Of a DNA stretch of 64,000 nucleotides, positions 1 through 7,729 are shown piece by piece. The stretch is from Enterococcus cecorum DSM 20682 = ATCC 43198 (lineage in GTDB: Bacteria > Bacillota > Bacilli > Lactobacillales > Enterococcaceae). Below the pieces are notes generated by a model, which was not told the origin of the DNA, searched no databases, and was given only the letters and a program-made list of their open reading frames with translations. A program made the translations under genes and the position numbers. The first letter of the stretch is position 1. Each line of letters begins with the position of its first letter. Location: assembly GCF_000407565.1 (NCBI RefSeq), contig NZ_ASWI01000003.1, positions 235,001 to 299,000 on the forward strand, given 5' to 3'.

Positions 1-28
1 GTCAGCGGTTCGATCCCGTTAACCTCCA
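1..28 (+). tRNA. partial tRNA, 3' end (probably tRNA-Val)
   Basis: Only the T-arm and 3' acceptor strand are present. The T-loop TTCGATC is flanked by arms agcgg and ccgtt, followed by an AACCTCC acceptor strand and discriminator A. The matching 5' acceptor would be GGAGGTT, as in Lactobacillales tRNA-Val. The anticodon lies outside the window, so the identity is an inference. Confidence 0.75.
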
Positions 29-31
29 TAT

Positions 32-104
32 GAGTCGTTAGCTCAGTTGGTAGAGCATCTGACTTTTAATCAGAGGGTCACAGGTTCGAGCCCTGTACGA
101 CTCA
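32..104 (+). tRNA. tRNA-Lys (TTT)
   Basis: A full cloverleaf of 73 nt. The acceptor arms GAGTCGT and ACGACTC pair, and the anticodon loop CTTTTAA on a CTGA/TCAG stem gives anticodon TTT. The T-loop is TTCGAGC. CCA is not encoded. It is the second member of a dense tRNA array. Confidence 0.97.
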
Positions 105-115
105 TACTCATATTT

Positions 116-197
116 GCGGGTGTGGCGGAATTGGCAGACGCACTAGATTTAGGATCTAGCGCCTAACGGCGTGGGGGTTCAAGTCCCTTCACCCGCA
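116..197 (+). tRNA. tRNA-Leu (TAG)
   Basis: A class II tRNA of 82 nt with a variable arm (gcctaacggc region). The acceptor GCGGGTG pairs with CACCCGC. The anticodon loop TTTAGGA on a CTAGA/TCTAG stem gives TAG. Confidence 0.97.
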
Positions 198-205
198 TAA
201 CTTTA

Positions 206-278
206 GCCGGCTTAGCTCAGTTGGTAGAGCATCTGATTTGTAATCAGAGGGTCGAGGGTTCAAGTCCTTTAGCCGGCA
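206..278 (+). tRNA. tRNA-Thr (TGT)
   Basis: 73 nt. The acceptor GCCGGCT pairs with AGCCGGC. The anticodon stem-loop CTGATTTGTAATCAG gives TGT. Confidence 0.97.
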
Positions 279-283
279 TTTAC

Positions 284-355
284 GCGGAAATAGCTCAGTG
301 GTAGAGCACCACCTTGCCAAGGTGGGGGTCGCGGGTTCGAAACCCGTTTTCCGCT
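284..355 (+). tRNA. tRNA-Gly (GCC)
   Basis: 72 nt. The acceptor GCGGAAA pairs with TTTCCGC, with discriminator T. The anticodon loop TTGCCAA on CCACC/GGTGG gives GCC. Confidence 0.97.
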
Positions 356-365
356 TTACTATTAT

Positions 366-451
366 GCCGGGGTGGCGGAACTGGCAGACGCACAGGACTT
401 AAAATCCTGCGGTGAGTGATCACCGTACCGGTTCGATTCCGGTCCTCGGCA
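366..451 (+). tRNA. tRNA-Leu (TAA)
   Basis: A class II tRNA of 86 nt. The acceptor starts GCCGGGG and the variable arm is cggtgagtgatcaccg. The anticodon loop CTTAAAA on CAGGA/TCCTG gives TAA. It is the second leucine isoacceptor in the array. Confidence 0.97.
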
Positions 452-462
452 TTCTTAGTAAT

Positions 463-536
463 GCGCCCATAGCTCAATTGGATAGAGTGTTTGACTACGG
501 ATCAAAAGGTTAGGGGTTCGACTCCTCTTGGGCGCG
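463..536 (+). tRNA. tRNA-Arg (ACG)
   Basis: 74 nt. The acceptor GCGCCCA pairs with TGGGCGC. The anticodon loop CTACGGA on TTTGA/TCAAA gives ACG, which is normally edited to ICG by TadA. Confidence 0.97.
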
Positions 537-571
537 TAGTCTTTTTAATACCTAAAGATAAATAAAGACTT

Positions 572-645
572 CGGGAAGTAGCTCAGCTTGGTAGAGCACT
601 TGGTTTGGGACCAAGGGGTCGCAGGTTCGAATCCTGTCTTCCCGA
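572..645 (+). tRNA. tRNA-Pro (TGG)
   Basis: 74 nt. The acceptor CGGGAAG pairs with CTTCCCG. The anticodon loop TTTGGGA on CTTGG/CCAAG gives TGG. It is the last tRNA of the array. Confidence 0.97.
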
Positions 646-728
646 TTTATTTTTTGTTCTATTTGTGAAAACTCGAACAAACCTCTAAAATAAATAGCGT
701 GAATCATTCGCAATGTAAATGTAATAGA

Positions 729-808
729 GAGATTTTGATGATCCTAGAGAATAGGAGAATCAAAATCTCATTTTTTATGATTGGGCGCAGTGGCCGATAA
801 AAAATGAG
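729..808 (+). terminator. two overlapping hairpins after the tRNA array
   Basis: The first hairpin (729-769) pairs GAGATTTTGAT with ATCAAAATCTC and also has inner pairing; it is followed by ATTTTTTAT, as in a Rho-independent terminator. The second (767-808) pairs CTCATTTTTTAT with ATAAAAAATGAG. They share three bases, so they compete at the base of the stem. The first most likely ends tRNA transcription. The second may be an attenuator ahead of rsgA; that part is inference. Confidence 0.6.
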
Positions 809-844
809 AGTAGTAAACCCGCCTAATTTTTGGTAAAATGTACT

Positions 845-862
845 TATAATTGAAATGAGGGG
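845..862 (+). promoter_or_regulatory. rsgA -10 box and ribosome binding site
   Basis: A perfect TATAAT lies at 845-850 without a convincing -35 box at 17 bp. The purine-rich GAGGGG at 857-862 is the Shine-Dalgarno sequence, 11 nt before the TTG start at 874. If this -10 is used the leader is very short. Confidence 0.4.
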
Positions 863-873
863 GTTTTCATTTT

Positions 874-1755
874 TTGCAAGGACAACTAAAGAAGGCATTA
901 AGTGGATTTTATTACATTCAACATGAAGGAAACTTATACCAAACACGCGCACGAGGTAATTTTAGAAAACGCAAAGTCAAACCATTAGTGGGTGATTTTG
1001 TTGAATTTGAAAGTACGAGTCTAACGGATGGCTACTTACTTGAAATTTTTCCGCGTAAAAATGAGCTTGTTCGTCCGCCTGTGGCTAATGTCGATCAAGT
1101 TATCGTGGTGGCGAGTCTAGTCGAACCGGATTTTTCCTATCATTTGCTTGACCGTTTTTTGGTGAGTTTAGAGCAAAAGCAAATTGAGCCGGTGATTTAT
1201 TTAAGTAAGGTAGATTTACTTGGCGATACGACTTTGCTTGAAGAAATTAAAGCGACTTATCATTTAGCGGGTTATCGGGTGATTATCGGTGATGAAGATG
1301 GCTTGAATCAAGTGAAGGCTTTGTTGAAAAATCGTTTGACGGTATTAGCTGGGCAATCAGGGGCCGGTAAGTCGACTTTATTAAATCAATTAGTGCCTGG
1401 TCTTGCTTTAGAAACTGGGGAAATCTCAGAAGCGTTAAATCGAGGCAAGCATACAACGCGTCATGTGGAATTAATTGATGTGGCCCAAGGATTGGTAGCT
1501 GATACTCCAGGCTTTAGTTCGATTGATTTCTTTGACTTGGAAGTAACTGATTTGCCAAAGATGTTTCCAGAATTTGTGGTTTTACAAGATGCGTGTCGCT
1601 TTAGAGAATGTAGCCACACCCACGAGCCAGATTGTGCAGTGAAAGAAGCTTTAGCCGAGGGAAAAATTGCCCAGATTCGGTATGATAATTATTTGTTGTT
1701 CTTACAAGAATTGAAAAATCAACGTCCGACTTATCAAAAGAAGAAAAATAAGTAA
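874..1755 (+). CDS. rsgA: ribosome small-subunit-dependent GTPase RsgA
   Basis: A circularly permuted GTPase that assists late maturation of the 30S subunit in the cytoplasm. The 293-aa protein has an N-terminal OB-fold region, then G motifs in the permuted order: the G4-like SKVD near residue 110, the G1 P-loop GQSGAGKST near 160 and the G3 DTPG near 209. A C-terminal zinc-binding segment has Cys/His residues in CRFRECSHTHEPDC. Length is normal for the family. The start is TTG, supported by the upstream GAGGGG. It heads the rsgA-rpe-thiN cluster, a common Firmicute arrangement, with 27 bp to rpe. Confidence 0.97.
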   Translation: MQGQLKKALSGFYYIQHEGNLYQTRARGNFRKRKVKPLVGDFVEFESTSLTDGYLLEIFPRKNELVRPPVANVDQVIVVASLVEPDFSYHLLDRFLVSLEQKQIEPVIYLSKVDLLGDTTLLEEIKATYHLAGYRVIIGDEDGLNQVKALLKNRLTVLAGQSGAGKSTLLNQLVPGLALETGEISEALNRGKHTTRHVELIDVAQGLVADTPGFSSIDFFDLEVTDLPKMFPEFVVLQDACRFRECSHTHEPDCAVKEALAEGKIAQIRYDNYLLFLQELKNQRPTYQKKKNK

Positions 1756-1782
1756 TCACGCAAAACATAGGGGGAATTTCAG

Positions 1783-2433
1783 ATGAAGATTGCACCATCA
1801 ATTTTAAGTGCTGATTTTGCAAATTTAGAAAAAGACGTCAAAATGGTCGAGGAGTTTGGTGCGGATTATATCCATATTGACGTGATGGATGGTCAGTTTG
1901 TGCCAAATATTACGTTTGGTCCGAATGTGGTCAAGGCATTGCGACCAGTGACGAAATTGACTTTGGATGTCCATTTAATGATTGTTGATCCAGAGCGTTA
2001 TATCGAGGAATTTGCAAATGCGGGTGCGGATATTATTGGCGTTCATGTAGAAGCGACCAACCACATTCATCGCGCATTACAAATGATTAAAGCAAAAGGT
2101 GTGAAAGCAGAAGTCGTGCTAAATCCTGGAACCAGCGTCTCAGCGATTGTCCCTGTATTGGATATGGTCGATCAAGTGCTTGTGATGACGGTAAATCCTG
2201 GTTTTGGTGGTCAAAGCTTTATCGAATCCACACTGGACAAAATTCGTCAAATTGCCCATTTAAGAGCAGCGAATAACTTAGATTTTGATATTCAAGTGGA
2301 CGGTGGAATTGTACCTGAAACGGCCAAATTATGTAAAGAAGCTGGGGCCGATGTATTTGTGGCTGGCAGTTATATCTACAATGCGACCGATGTTAAAGCT
2401 AGTATCGATGCATTAAAAGAGGCGTTAGAATAG
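1783..2433 (+). CDS. rpe: ribulose-phosphate 3-epimerase
   Basis: Interconverts D-ribulose 5-phosphate and D-xylulose 5-phosphate in the pentose phosphate pathway. The 216-aa TIM barrel shows the family motifs APSILSADF at the N-terminus, HIDVMDGQFVPN near residue 33, DVHLMI near 65, VNPGFGGQSF near 137 and VDGGI near 172. These hold the metal-binding His/Asp residues and the phosphate loop. The start ATG follows a GGGGGAA ribosome binding site. The stop abuts the thiN start with no gap, implying translational coupling. Confidence 0.97.
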   Translation: MKIAPSILSADFANLEKDVKMVEEFGADYIHIDVMDGQFVPNITFGPNVVKALRPVTKLTLDVHLMIVDPERYIEEFANAGADIIGVHVEATNHIHRALQMIKAKGVKAEVVLNPGTSVSAIVPVLDMVDQVLVMTVNPGFGGQSFIESTLDKIRQIAHLRAANNLDFDIQVDGGIVPETAKLCKEAGADVFVAGSYIYNATDVKASIDALKEALE

Positions 2434-3081
2434 ATGAAAGTATTAATCGTTGGCGGGGCTAATCCTAAATGTTGGCCGGCAAATTTATTTGAAGAAGAAT
2501 ACGTAGCTTATATCGGCGTGGATCGTGGCGCACTTTACCTATTGGAGCAAGGAAAGTCACTCGATGCGGCGATTGGTGATTTTGATTCACTGAGTCAAGA
2601 AGAATATGAAAAAGTCAAAGCACAGGCAAAGTTTTTGAAACAATCTCCAGCCGAAAAAGATGATACGGACACACAGTTAGGCTTATTATATGCGATTGAA
2701 CACTTTCCCGATGTGCAATATCGCTTGGCTGGTTTAACGGGAGGACGCTTGGATCACTTCTTGGCCAATTTTTGGATGGTCCTTGAACCACGTTTTACCC
2801 CATATGCACGCCAAATTGAGTTAGTCGATGTGCAAAATATCATTGAATATTACTTGCCCGGCAGCTATACGATTGAAAATAAAGCCAATATGCGTTACTT
2901 AGCTTATGTTTGTATGACGCCGATGCAGGAATTAACGCTCAATTTAAGCAAATATACCTTAAATAAACAAAAGATTGCCTATCCGATTTCTTATGCAAGT
3001 AATGAATTCGTGGGCAAAACGGCGGAATTTAGCTTTAGCGATGGCGTGATGGCTGTTATTTATAGTAAAGATCATAAATAA
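2434..3081 (+). CDS. thiN: thiamine pyrophosphokinase
   Basis: Transfers pyrophosphate from ATP to thiamine to give thiamine diphosphate. The 215-aa sequence has the family signatures GVDRGALYLLEQG near residue 28, GDFDSLS near 49, EKDDTDTQLGL near 73 (acidic metal-binding cluster) and LTGGRLDHFLAN near 98. Length is typical. Its ATG directly follows the rpe stop, so it is the last gene of the rsgA operon. Its Rho-independent terminator has been split by the insertion sequence just downstream. Confidence 0.96.
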   Translation: MKVLIVGGANPKCWPANLFEEEYVAYIGVDRGALYLLEQGKSLDAAIGDFDSLSQEEYEKVKAQAKFLKQSPAEKDDTDTQLGLLYAIEHFPDVQYRLAGLTGGRLDHFLANFWMVLEPRFTPYARQIELVDVQNIIEYYLPGSYTIENKANMRYLAYVCMTPMQELTLNLSKYTLNKQKIAYPISYASNEFVGKTAEFSFSDGVMAVIYSKDHK

Positions 3082-3167
3082 GACCGAAGAAGGAAGAGGC
3101 GAATGGTTTGAGGTGACCCCCAAAAGTTAGACTTTTTTACGAGACGACTCCGGTCGTCTCGTTTTCA

Positions 3168-3986
3168 TTATGCAGCTAAAAGATGGAGCCTATATTGAAC
3201 AGGACTCATCCATCCTAACTTTTCTTTTATTCGTTGTTCATTATAATACTTTATAAATCGTTCTATTTCCATTTTTAATTCCTCATAGCTATAGTAATTA
3301 ACGCCATAGTATATCTCTTGCTTAAGCAGACCGAAGAAATTCTCCATTACGGAATTATCTAGACAGTTGCCCTTTCGAGACATGCTTTGAAATATTCGTT
3401 CTTCTTTTAGCCTGTGAGAGTATGCCTTCATCTGGTATGCCCAACCCTGGTCAGAATGGAATGTTCGTCTATAAGGGCAGTCTGAAGTGATTTCAATGGC
3501 TTTATCCAAGGCATTCATTACATTCTTTGCTGAAGGTTTCTTATCGATGCCGTAACTTAGTATTTCTCCATTACACATATCCATAAATGGATCTAAATAC
3601 AGCTTATGCATTGTCATATGTCCTTTGACATCAACTTCATAATACTTAAATTCAGTCGTATCCGTTGTGATTTTTTGATGGGGTATGTGCGTATTAAAGC
3701 GTCTGCGAATTCTGTTGGGTGCAATGGTACCAGTCCTGCCCCTATAGGAACTATATTTCCTACTTTTGCGTGTGTAGGATGTCACCTGCAAGCCAAGTTT
3801 TTGAACTATTCGCTGAACCTTCTTTTTGTTGATGAGATATCCCTGATTATGAAGCTCTCCATGTATTCTACGATATCCGTAATCCTTATTATTCTTACGG
3901 ATTTCTTGGATTTTTTCTTCAAGTTCTTTGTCAGGATTTTCTCTATCAAATCGTTTTTGCCAATACATATATGTTGCTTTAGGCAT
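3168..3986 (-). CDS. IS3-family transposase OrfB (copy 1)
   Basis: The 272-aa catalytic half of the transposase, an rve-type integrase core. The DDE residues are visible: D in TTDTTEFKY, D in FHSDQGWAY and E in MENFFGLLKQE. An HTH_21-like segment lies N-terminal (KDYGYRRIHGEL). The frame is open upstream of this ATG and overlaps orfA, so the native product is probably an OrfAB fusion made by -1 frameshifting at an A6 run. This copy has the variants YRGRTG, SYGID and YGVNYY. Confidence 0.93.
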   Translation of the reverse strand: MPKATYMYWQKRFDRENPDKELEEKIQEIRKNNKDYGYRRIHGELHNQGYLINKKKVQRIVQKLGLQVTSYTRKSRKYSSYRGRTGTIAPNRIRRRFNTHIPHQKITTDTTEFKYYEVDVKGHMTMHKLYLDPFMDMCNGEILSYGIDKKPSAKNVMNALDKAIEITSDCPYRRTFHSDQGWAYQMKAYSHRLKEERIFQSMSRKGNCLDNSVMENFFGLLKQEIYYGVNYYSYEELKMEIERFIKYYNEQRIKEKLGWMSPVQYRLHLLAA

Positions 3987-4009
3987 GCCTGTATAAGAGA
4001 GAAGGTCTT

Positions 4010-4588
4010 TTAGTTTGAATTCTCGTCGGAGACTGTTGATGACGAGTGCCGTTCTCTCATTTTTTCCTCGTCCTCTAAACGCAGCCTCCTCAGTTCTTTT
4101 AAAAAGGCATTCTCAATTCTCAATTTAAGAAGTTCCTCTTCTAGCTCTTTTACATGTTCTGCACTTGTATCAACAGAAGATTCTTCAACTGGTTTGTTTT
4201 GTGTATTGCCATTAGTTGTATTCAATGTTTTCTTTCGTCCCTTCTTGCGTGGTCTTAGGGCATCAGGACCAGCTGCACGAAAGCGACTCACCCAATTTGC
4301 GATCATACTTGGATTAGTAATTCCTTCTTGCAGAGCTAAATCTTGATATGAGATTTCACTTGATAAATATAACTCTACTATAGAAAGCTTCTTTTCAAAA
4401 GAATAAAAATCTTTTTTTCTAGAACGTTTTAATCCTTCATCGCCAAATGCATTGTAATTATCCACCCATAGTTTAACTTTATTATCAGATGGAATGCCGA
4501 ACTTATTTGCAAGATAAGTATAACCACCTTCGCCATTAAGATAAGCATTTACAACTTGCTTTTTAAACTCAAAAGAATATTTGGACAT
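4010..4588 (-). CDS. IS3-family transposase OrfA (copy 1)
   Basis: 192 aa, with two helix-turn-helix segments that bind the IS ends and a C-terminal leucine-zipper-like coiled coil (VKELEEELLKLRIENAFLKE). I chose the start at MSKYS because a GGAGG ribosome binding site precedes it. An upstream in-frame TTG would overlap that site. Confidence 0.9.
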   Translation of the reverse strand: MSKYSFEFKKQVVNAYLNGEGGYTYLANKFGIPSDNKVKLWVDNYNAFGDEGLKRSRKKDFYSFEKKLSIVELYLSSEISYQDLALQEGITNPSMIANWVSRFRAAGPDALRPRKKGRKKTLNTTNGNTQNKPVEESSVDTSAEHVKELEEELLKLRIENAFLKELRRLRLEDEEKMRERHSSSTVSDENSN

Positions 4589-4760
4589 AAAAATACCGAC
4601 CTCCAATTGTTAGATTTTATGGTCTAACTTTTTGGGGTCGGTACAGTTGCGTCTTCCTTTTTAATTGCAAAAAAACCATTAAGAGTGTGTAGGATGCTTT
4701 TTTTTAGACAAAAATAGTGGTACAATCGTATTTGTTAGTTTATAAGCTAGAGGTGCCTTT

Positions 4761-5621
4761 GTGAAAAAATATAATTCGAATAAAAATATTATTATCGCTT
4801 TGATTATTGTCATTGTGGTTGTGGCAGTCTTGAGTATGACGATTGCGAAAAGAAATACGCAGACTAAAACCAATATCTTACAGTCTACGGTCAATGATAC
4901 AATTGGTTTAGTCGATAAAGTTCTGACTGCACCTTTTAGATTTTTACACCAAATCACTGAAAATATTAGCGATTTGATGAAAACGTATGAAGAAAATCAA
5001 CAATTAAAGTCAAAAATCGACCAATATGACAATTTGGTTCAAAAAAATACGAATCAAGAGCGTGAAATTGCGCAGTTGAAAGAAGAACTTGGCTTAAGTG
5101 AGACATTGACAAGCTATGAAACCCAAGTAGCCAACGTGATTAGCCGCTCTCCAGATACTTGGCAAGATGTTTTGGTGATTGATAAAGGTGCGAGTGCTGG
5201 TATTGAGGTTAATATGGCAGTGATGGCGAAAAAAGGCTTGATCGGACGCGTGCTAGAGGTCAATGCGCATACTTCTAAAGTGGAACTATTGACTTCTGAA
5301 AATGAATCAAGCAATCATTTCCCAGTCCGTATCTCTTCTTCTGATGGCGAAGTTTTTGGTATTTTGAAAGATTATGATCAAAAGAAAAACTTGCTGATTG
5401 TAGAAGATTTGACCGGAAATGCCAATATCAAAGCAGGCGATGTCGTGCAAACTTCTGGTCTTGGTGGCAATTCACCAGCTGATTTGATGGTAGGTAAAGT
5501 GCAAAAAGCTGTGACCGATTCTTATGGTCTAGCCAAGAAAGTTTATGTCAAACCAATGGCTGAAAGTACCGATTTACGTGTGGTAACTATTGTAAAACGT
5601 TCCGCAGGGGTGGGTGAATAA
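4761..5621 (+). CDS. mreC: rod shape-determining protein MreC
   Basis: A bitopic membrane protein that scaffolds the elongation (peripheral peptidoglycan) machinery. The 286-aa sequence has a short cytoplasmic start, one transmembrane helix (about residues 9-27), a coiled coil (about 60-115, ending KEELGLSE) and two beta domains with the family motifs VISRSPDTWQD and KGLIGRV. The start is GTG with an AGAGGT site upstream. Its stop overlaps the mreD start by one base. Enterococci are ovoid, so MreCD here should serve peripheral wall growth. Confidence 0.95.
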   Translation: MKKYNSNKNIIIALIIVIVVVAVLSMTIAKRNTQTKTNILQSTVNDTIGLVDKVLTAPFRFLHQITENISDLMKTYEENQQLKSKIDQYDNLVQKNTNQEREIAQLKEELGLSETLTSYETQVANVISRSPDTWQDVLVIDKGASAGIEVNMAVMAKKGLIGRVLEVNAHTSKVELLTSENESSNHFPVRISSSDGEVFGILKDYDQKKNLLIVEDLTGNANIKAGDVVQTSGLGGNSPADLMVGKVQKAVTDSYGLAKKVYVKPMAESTDLRVVTIVKRSAGVGE

Positions 5622-6121
5622 TGAAAGAAAGAGAATTTCCGCTTTATTTAGCCCCGGTCTTATTTTTATTGATGTTGGTGGACACGCATTTAACCGCCTT
5701 TTTATCGAACTTATCAAACTTTCACTATATTTGGAATGTTCATTTAGTCTTGATTGTCTTTTTGTGGGCTGCTTATTCCTTACCAAAAATGCCAACAATC
5801 GCGCTGAGTTTTGTCCTAGGTTTATTTTATGATTGTTACTATCTTGGGATTATTGGTATTTATACGGTTTGCTTGACAGTTATGGTATGGCTGTTATACG
5901 TCTTTCATGGTGTTATCTATCAAAATTTATACACAATGTTTTTTGCCCTGGTTATTTTTGTGACGGGTTATGAAGTGATATTATTAGTAACTCAAATCCT
6001 TTTTAAATTAAGCGCCACGACCTCGGTATTCTTTATTTCGCGTTATCTTGCGCCGACCTTGTTAGTCAATATTATCTTGTTTGCAATTACACTAATTCCA
6101 TTAAAGAGGCTTTTTAAGTAA
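5621..6121 (+). CDS. mreD: rod shape-determining protein MreD
   Basis: A 166-aa polytopic membrane protein with about five or six hydrophobic helices, which partners MreC in cell-wall elongation. It starts at the ATG overlapping the mreC stop (TAATG). The segments LAPVLFLLMLVDTHL and FVLGLFYDCYYLGIIG match the family pattern of a conserved Asp/Gly-containing loop. It is last in the operon, with its terminator overlapping the stop codon. Confidence 0.92.
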   Translation: MKEREFPLYLAPVLFLLMLVDTHLTAFLSNLSNFHYIWNVHLVLIVFLWAAYSLPKMPTIALSFVLGLFYDCYYLGIIGIYTVCLTVMVWLLYVFHGVIYQNLYTMFFALVIFVTGYEVILLVTQILFKLSATTSVFFISRYLAPTLLVNIILFAITLIPLKRLFK

Positions 6122-6139
6122 GAAGTCTCTTTTTTTTTA
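6105..6139 (+). terminator. mreD terminator
   Basis: AGAGGCTT pairs with AAGTCTCT (one G-T wobble) and is followed by nine T residues. The left arm lies inside the last codons of mreD. Confidence 0.8.
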
Positions 6140-6149
6140 TTTATCGTAT

Positions 6150-6178
6150 TTGAAATATATTTGTAACATTACTATTAT
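6150..6178 (+). promoter_or_regulatory. promoter of the NlpC/P60 gene with a possible WalR box
   Basis: TTGAAA (6150-6155) and TATTAT (6173-6178) are 17 bp apart. Overlapping them, TGTAAC-N5-TATTAT (6162-6178) resembles the WalR consensus TGTWAH-N5-TGTWAH with one mismatch. WalKR control of cell-wall hydrolases is established in Firmicutes; its action here is inference. The leader to the ATG is about 100 nt. Confidence 0.5.
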
Positions 6179-6282
6179 AGGAATGACATCTCACTATGTT
6201 AGAATAGCAATTGTCAGAAATAGGACCTTAGACTTAGAAAAGGTCACAAGTGTTAAATACACACACTTAATTGGAGGAATTT

Positions 6283-7551
6283 ATGGTGAAGAAACGTTTA
6301 TCTTCAGTCGTAATCGTATCTACAGTCTTAGCAGGGACTTTAGTGGCACCAATTGCTACCTTTGCAGACAATTACGATTCTCAAATTGAACAGAAAAACA
6401 GTGAAATTAACGACTTGAAATCTAAACAATCAGAAGCACAAGACCAAATTGATCGTTTAGAAACAAGTATTAACAAAATTAACAAAAAAGCAGATGAATT
6501 ATTAAAGGAACAATCAACTTTACGTGAAGAAACTGTCCAATTACAAAAGGACATCGAAGTTTTAACTGAACGTATCGCTAAACGTGAAGAAGCGATTCGC
6601 AATCAAGCACGTGACGTTCAAGTAAACAATCAATCATCTGTTTATGTCAAAGCTTTATTAGATGCCACTTCATTTACTGATGCTTTAGGTCGCTTGAAAG
6701 CAATGACTACAATCGTGAATGCGAACAACGATTTAGTGAACCAACAAAAAGCAGATAAAAAAGCAGTAGAAGATAAAAAAGCTGAAAACGAAGCAAAACA
6801 AGAAGAAATTGCGAAAAACCAAGCAACTCTTGAAGAACAAAAGGGTACATTAGAAGCAAAACAAGCTGACTTAAATGTATTAAAAGCTTCATTAGCAGAA
6901 CAACAAGCTACTAAAGAAAGCGAAAAACAAGCCTTGGCTGAACAAAAAGCAGCCTTCGAAGCAGAACAAAAACGTGTGCGTGAACAACAAGCACAAGCCG
7001 CAGCAGTTCAACAAGCTGCACAACAAGCACAAGCAAGTGCATCTACTTCATCTAATGCAGCTGCTTCAACAAACAGCAATGCAGGCTCAAGTTCATCTCA
7101 AGCAAGTAGCTCAAATAGTGCAAGTTCAAACGCAAGCTCAAGCAATGCTGGCGTATCAAATGTGGTGATTCCTAGCAGACCAGCTCCTGCACCAAGTGGA
7201 AATGGTTCAGCTATCGTCGCAGAAGCATACAAACACATTGGTAAACCTTACGTATGGGGCGCTAAAGGACCTAATACATTTGACTGCTCAGGGTTCACTC
7301 GCTATGTTTACTTACAAGTAACAGGCCGTGATATCGGTGGTTGGACAGTTCCTCAAGAAGGTGCCGGTGCAATCATCCCAGTTAGCCAAGCACAACCTGG
7401 TGACCTTTACTTCTGGGGTTCACGTGGAAGTTCTTACCACGTAGCGATTGCCTTAGGTGGCGGTTCATACATTCATGCACCACAACCAGGCGAATCAGTT
7501 AAAGTTGGCTCAGTTGCCTACTTTGCACCAAGCTTTGCCGTTCGCATGTAA
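6283..7551 (+). CDS. secreted NlpC/P60 peptidoglycan hydrolase, SagA-like
   Basis: A 422-aa secreted D,L-endopeptidase candidate. A signal peptide covers residues 1 to about 29 (ending ATFA before DNYDS). A long alpha-helical coiled coil follows to about residue 250, then a Ser/Asn/Ala-rich linker, then a C-terminal NlpC/P60 domain. The catalytic Cys lies in NTFDCSGFTRYVY and the catalytic His in SYHVAIALGGGSY. This architecture matches enterococcal SagA/P45 and pneumococcal PcsB-like proteins. I chose the ATG at 6283 because it has GGAGG seven bases upstream and begins a normal signal peptide. It is monocistronic, with its own promoter and terminator. Confidence 0.92.
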   Translation: MVKKRLSSVVIVSTVLAGTLVAPIATFADNYDSQIEQKNSEINDLKSKQSEAQDQIDRLETSINKINKKADELLKEQSTLREETVQLQKDIEVLTERIAKREEAIRNQARDVQVNNQSSVYVKALLDATSFTDALGRLKAMTTIVNANNDLVNQQKADKKAVEDKKAENEAKQEEIAKNQATLEEQKGTLEAKQADLNVLKASLAEQQATKESEKQALAEQKAAFEAEQKRVREQQAQAAAVQQAAQQAQASASTSSNAAASTNSNAGSSSSQASSSNSASSNASSSNAGVSNVVIPSRPAPAPSGNGSAIVAEAYKHIGKPYVWGAKGPNTFDCSGFTRYVYLQVTGRDIGGWTVPQEGAGAIIPVSQAQPGDLYFWGSRGSSYHVAIALGGGSYIHAPQPGESVKVGSVAYFAPSFAVRM

Positions 7552-7573
7552 TCAACATTCAACTGAACATCTC

Positions 7574-7607
7574 AAGACTCTCACTGATGAAGTGGGGGTC
7601 TTTTTTT
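7574..7607 (+). terminator. terminator of the NlpC/P60 gene
   Basis: AGACTCTCACT pairs (one mismatch) with AGTGGGGGTCT across a short loop and is followed by seven T residues. Confidence 0.85.
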
Positions 7608-7729
7608 GGGCTCTAAATCATACAACTTCTTCATACAAGCAACACTTTCCAATCAATTTTTATCTCTTTGTTTTTATATATCTAGTAAAAAAAACTATAA
7701 TGATAAATATTTTCATATAATAAATAACT

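Larger units (their letters stand above)
3109..4645 (-). mobile_element. IS3-family (IS150-like) insertion sequence, copy 1
   Basis: 1537 bp, one of four near-identical copies in the window. The ends are TGAGGTGACCCCC (here at the left) and, on the other strand, TGTACCGACCCC; both continue into AAAAGTTAGAC, giving imperfect terminal inverted repeats. The target duplication is GTT (3106-3108 and 4646-4648). It encodes an OrfA/OrfB pair in overlapping frames. It is inserted in the loop of the thiN terminator. Confidence 0.95.
3090..4662 (+). terminator. thiN terminator, split by IS copy 1
   Basis: The left arm AAGGAAGA is at 3090-3097 and the right arm TCTTCCTT at 4652-4659, followed by a T-run. 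Removing the IS and one GTT duplication restores an 8-bp stem with a T-tail just after the thiN stop. The IS therefore sits in the loop of the hairpin. This is read directly from the flanks. Confidence 0.75.

Noticed and set aside
295-477. 60-aa minus-strand open frame across the tRNA genes
   Set aside because: It lies wholly on tRNA-Gly, tRNA-Leu and their spacer; there is no ribosome binding site and the residues reflect tRNA sequence.
3606-4013. 135-aa open frame opposite orfB, repeated in each IS copy (also 19460-19867, 48834-49241, 58259-58666)
   Set aside because: It is antisense to the transposase catalytic core, has no start signals and is preserved only because the IS is.
6974-7168. 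64-aa Gln/His-rich frame inside the NlpC/P60 gene
   Set aside because: Out-of-frame reading of the repetitive linker region.
7081-7170. Possible DNA repeat array in the Ser/Asn-rich linker
   Set aside because: The repeats are irregular AGC/TCA codons of a protein linker; no unit and spacer structure as in CRISPR.
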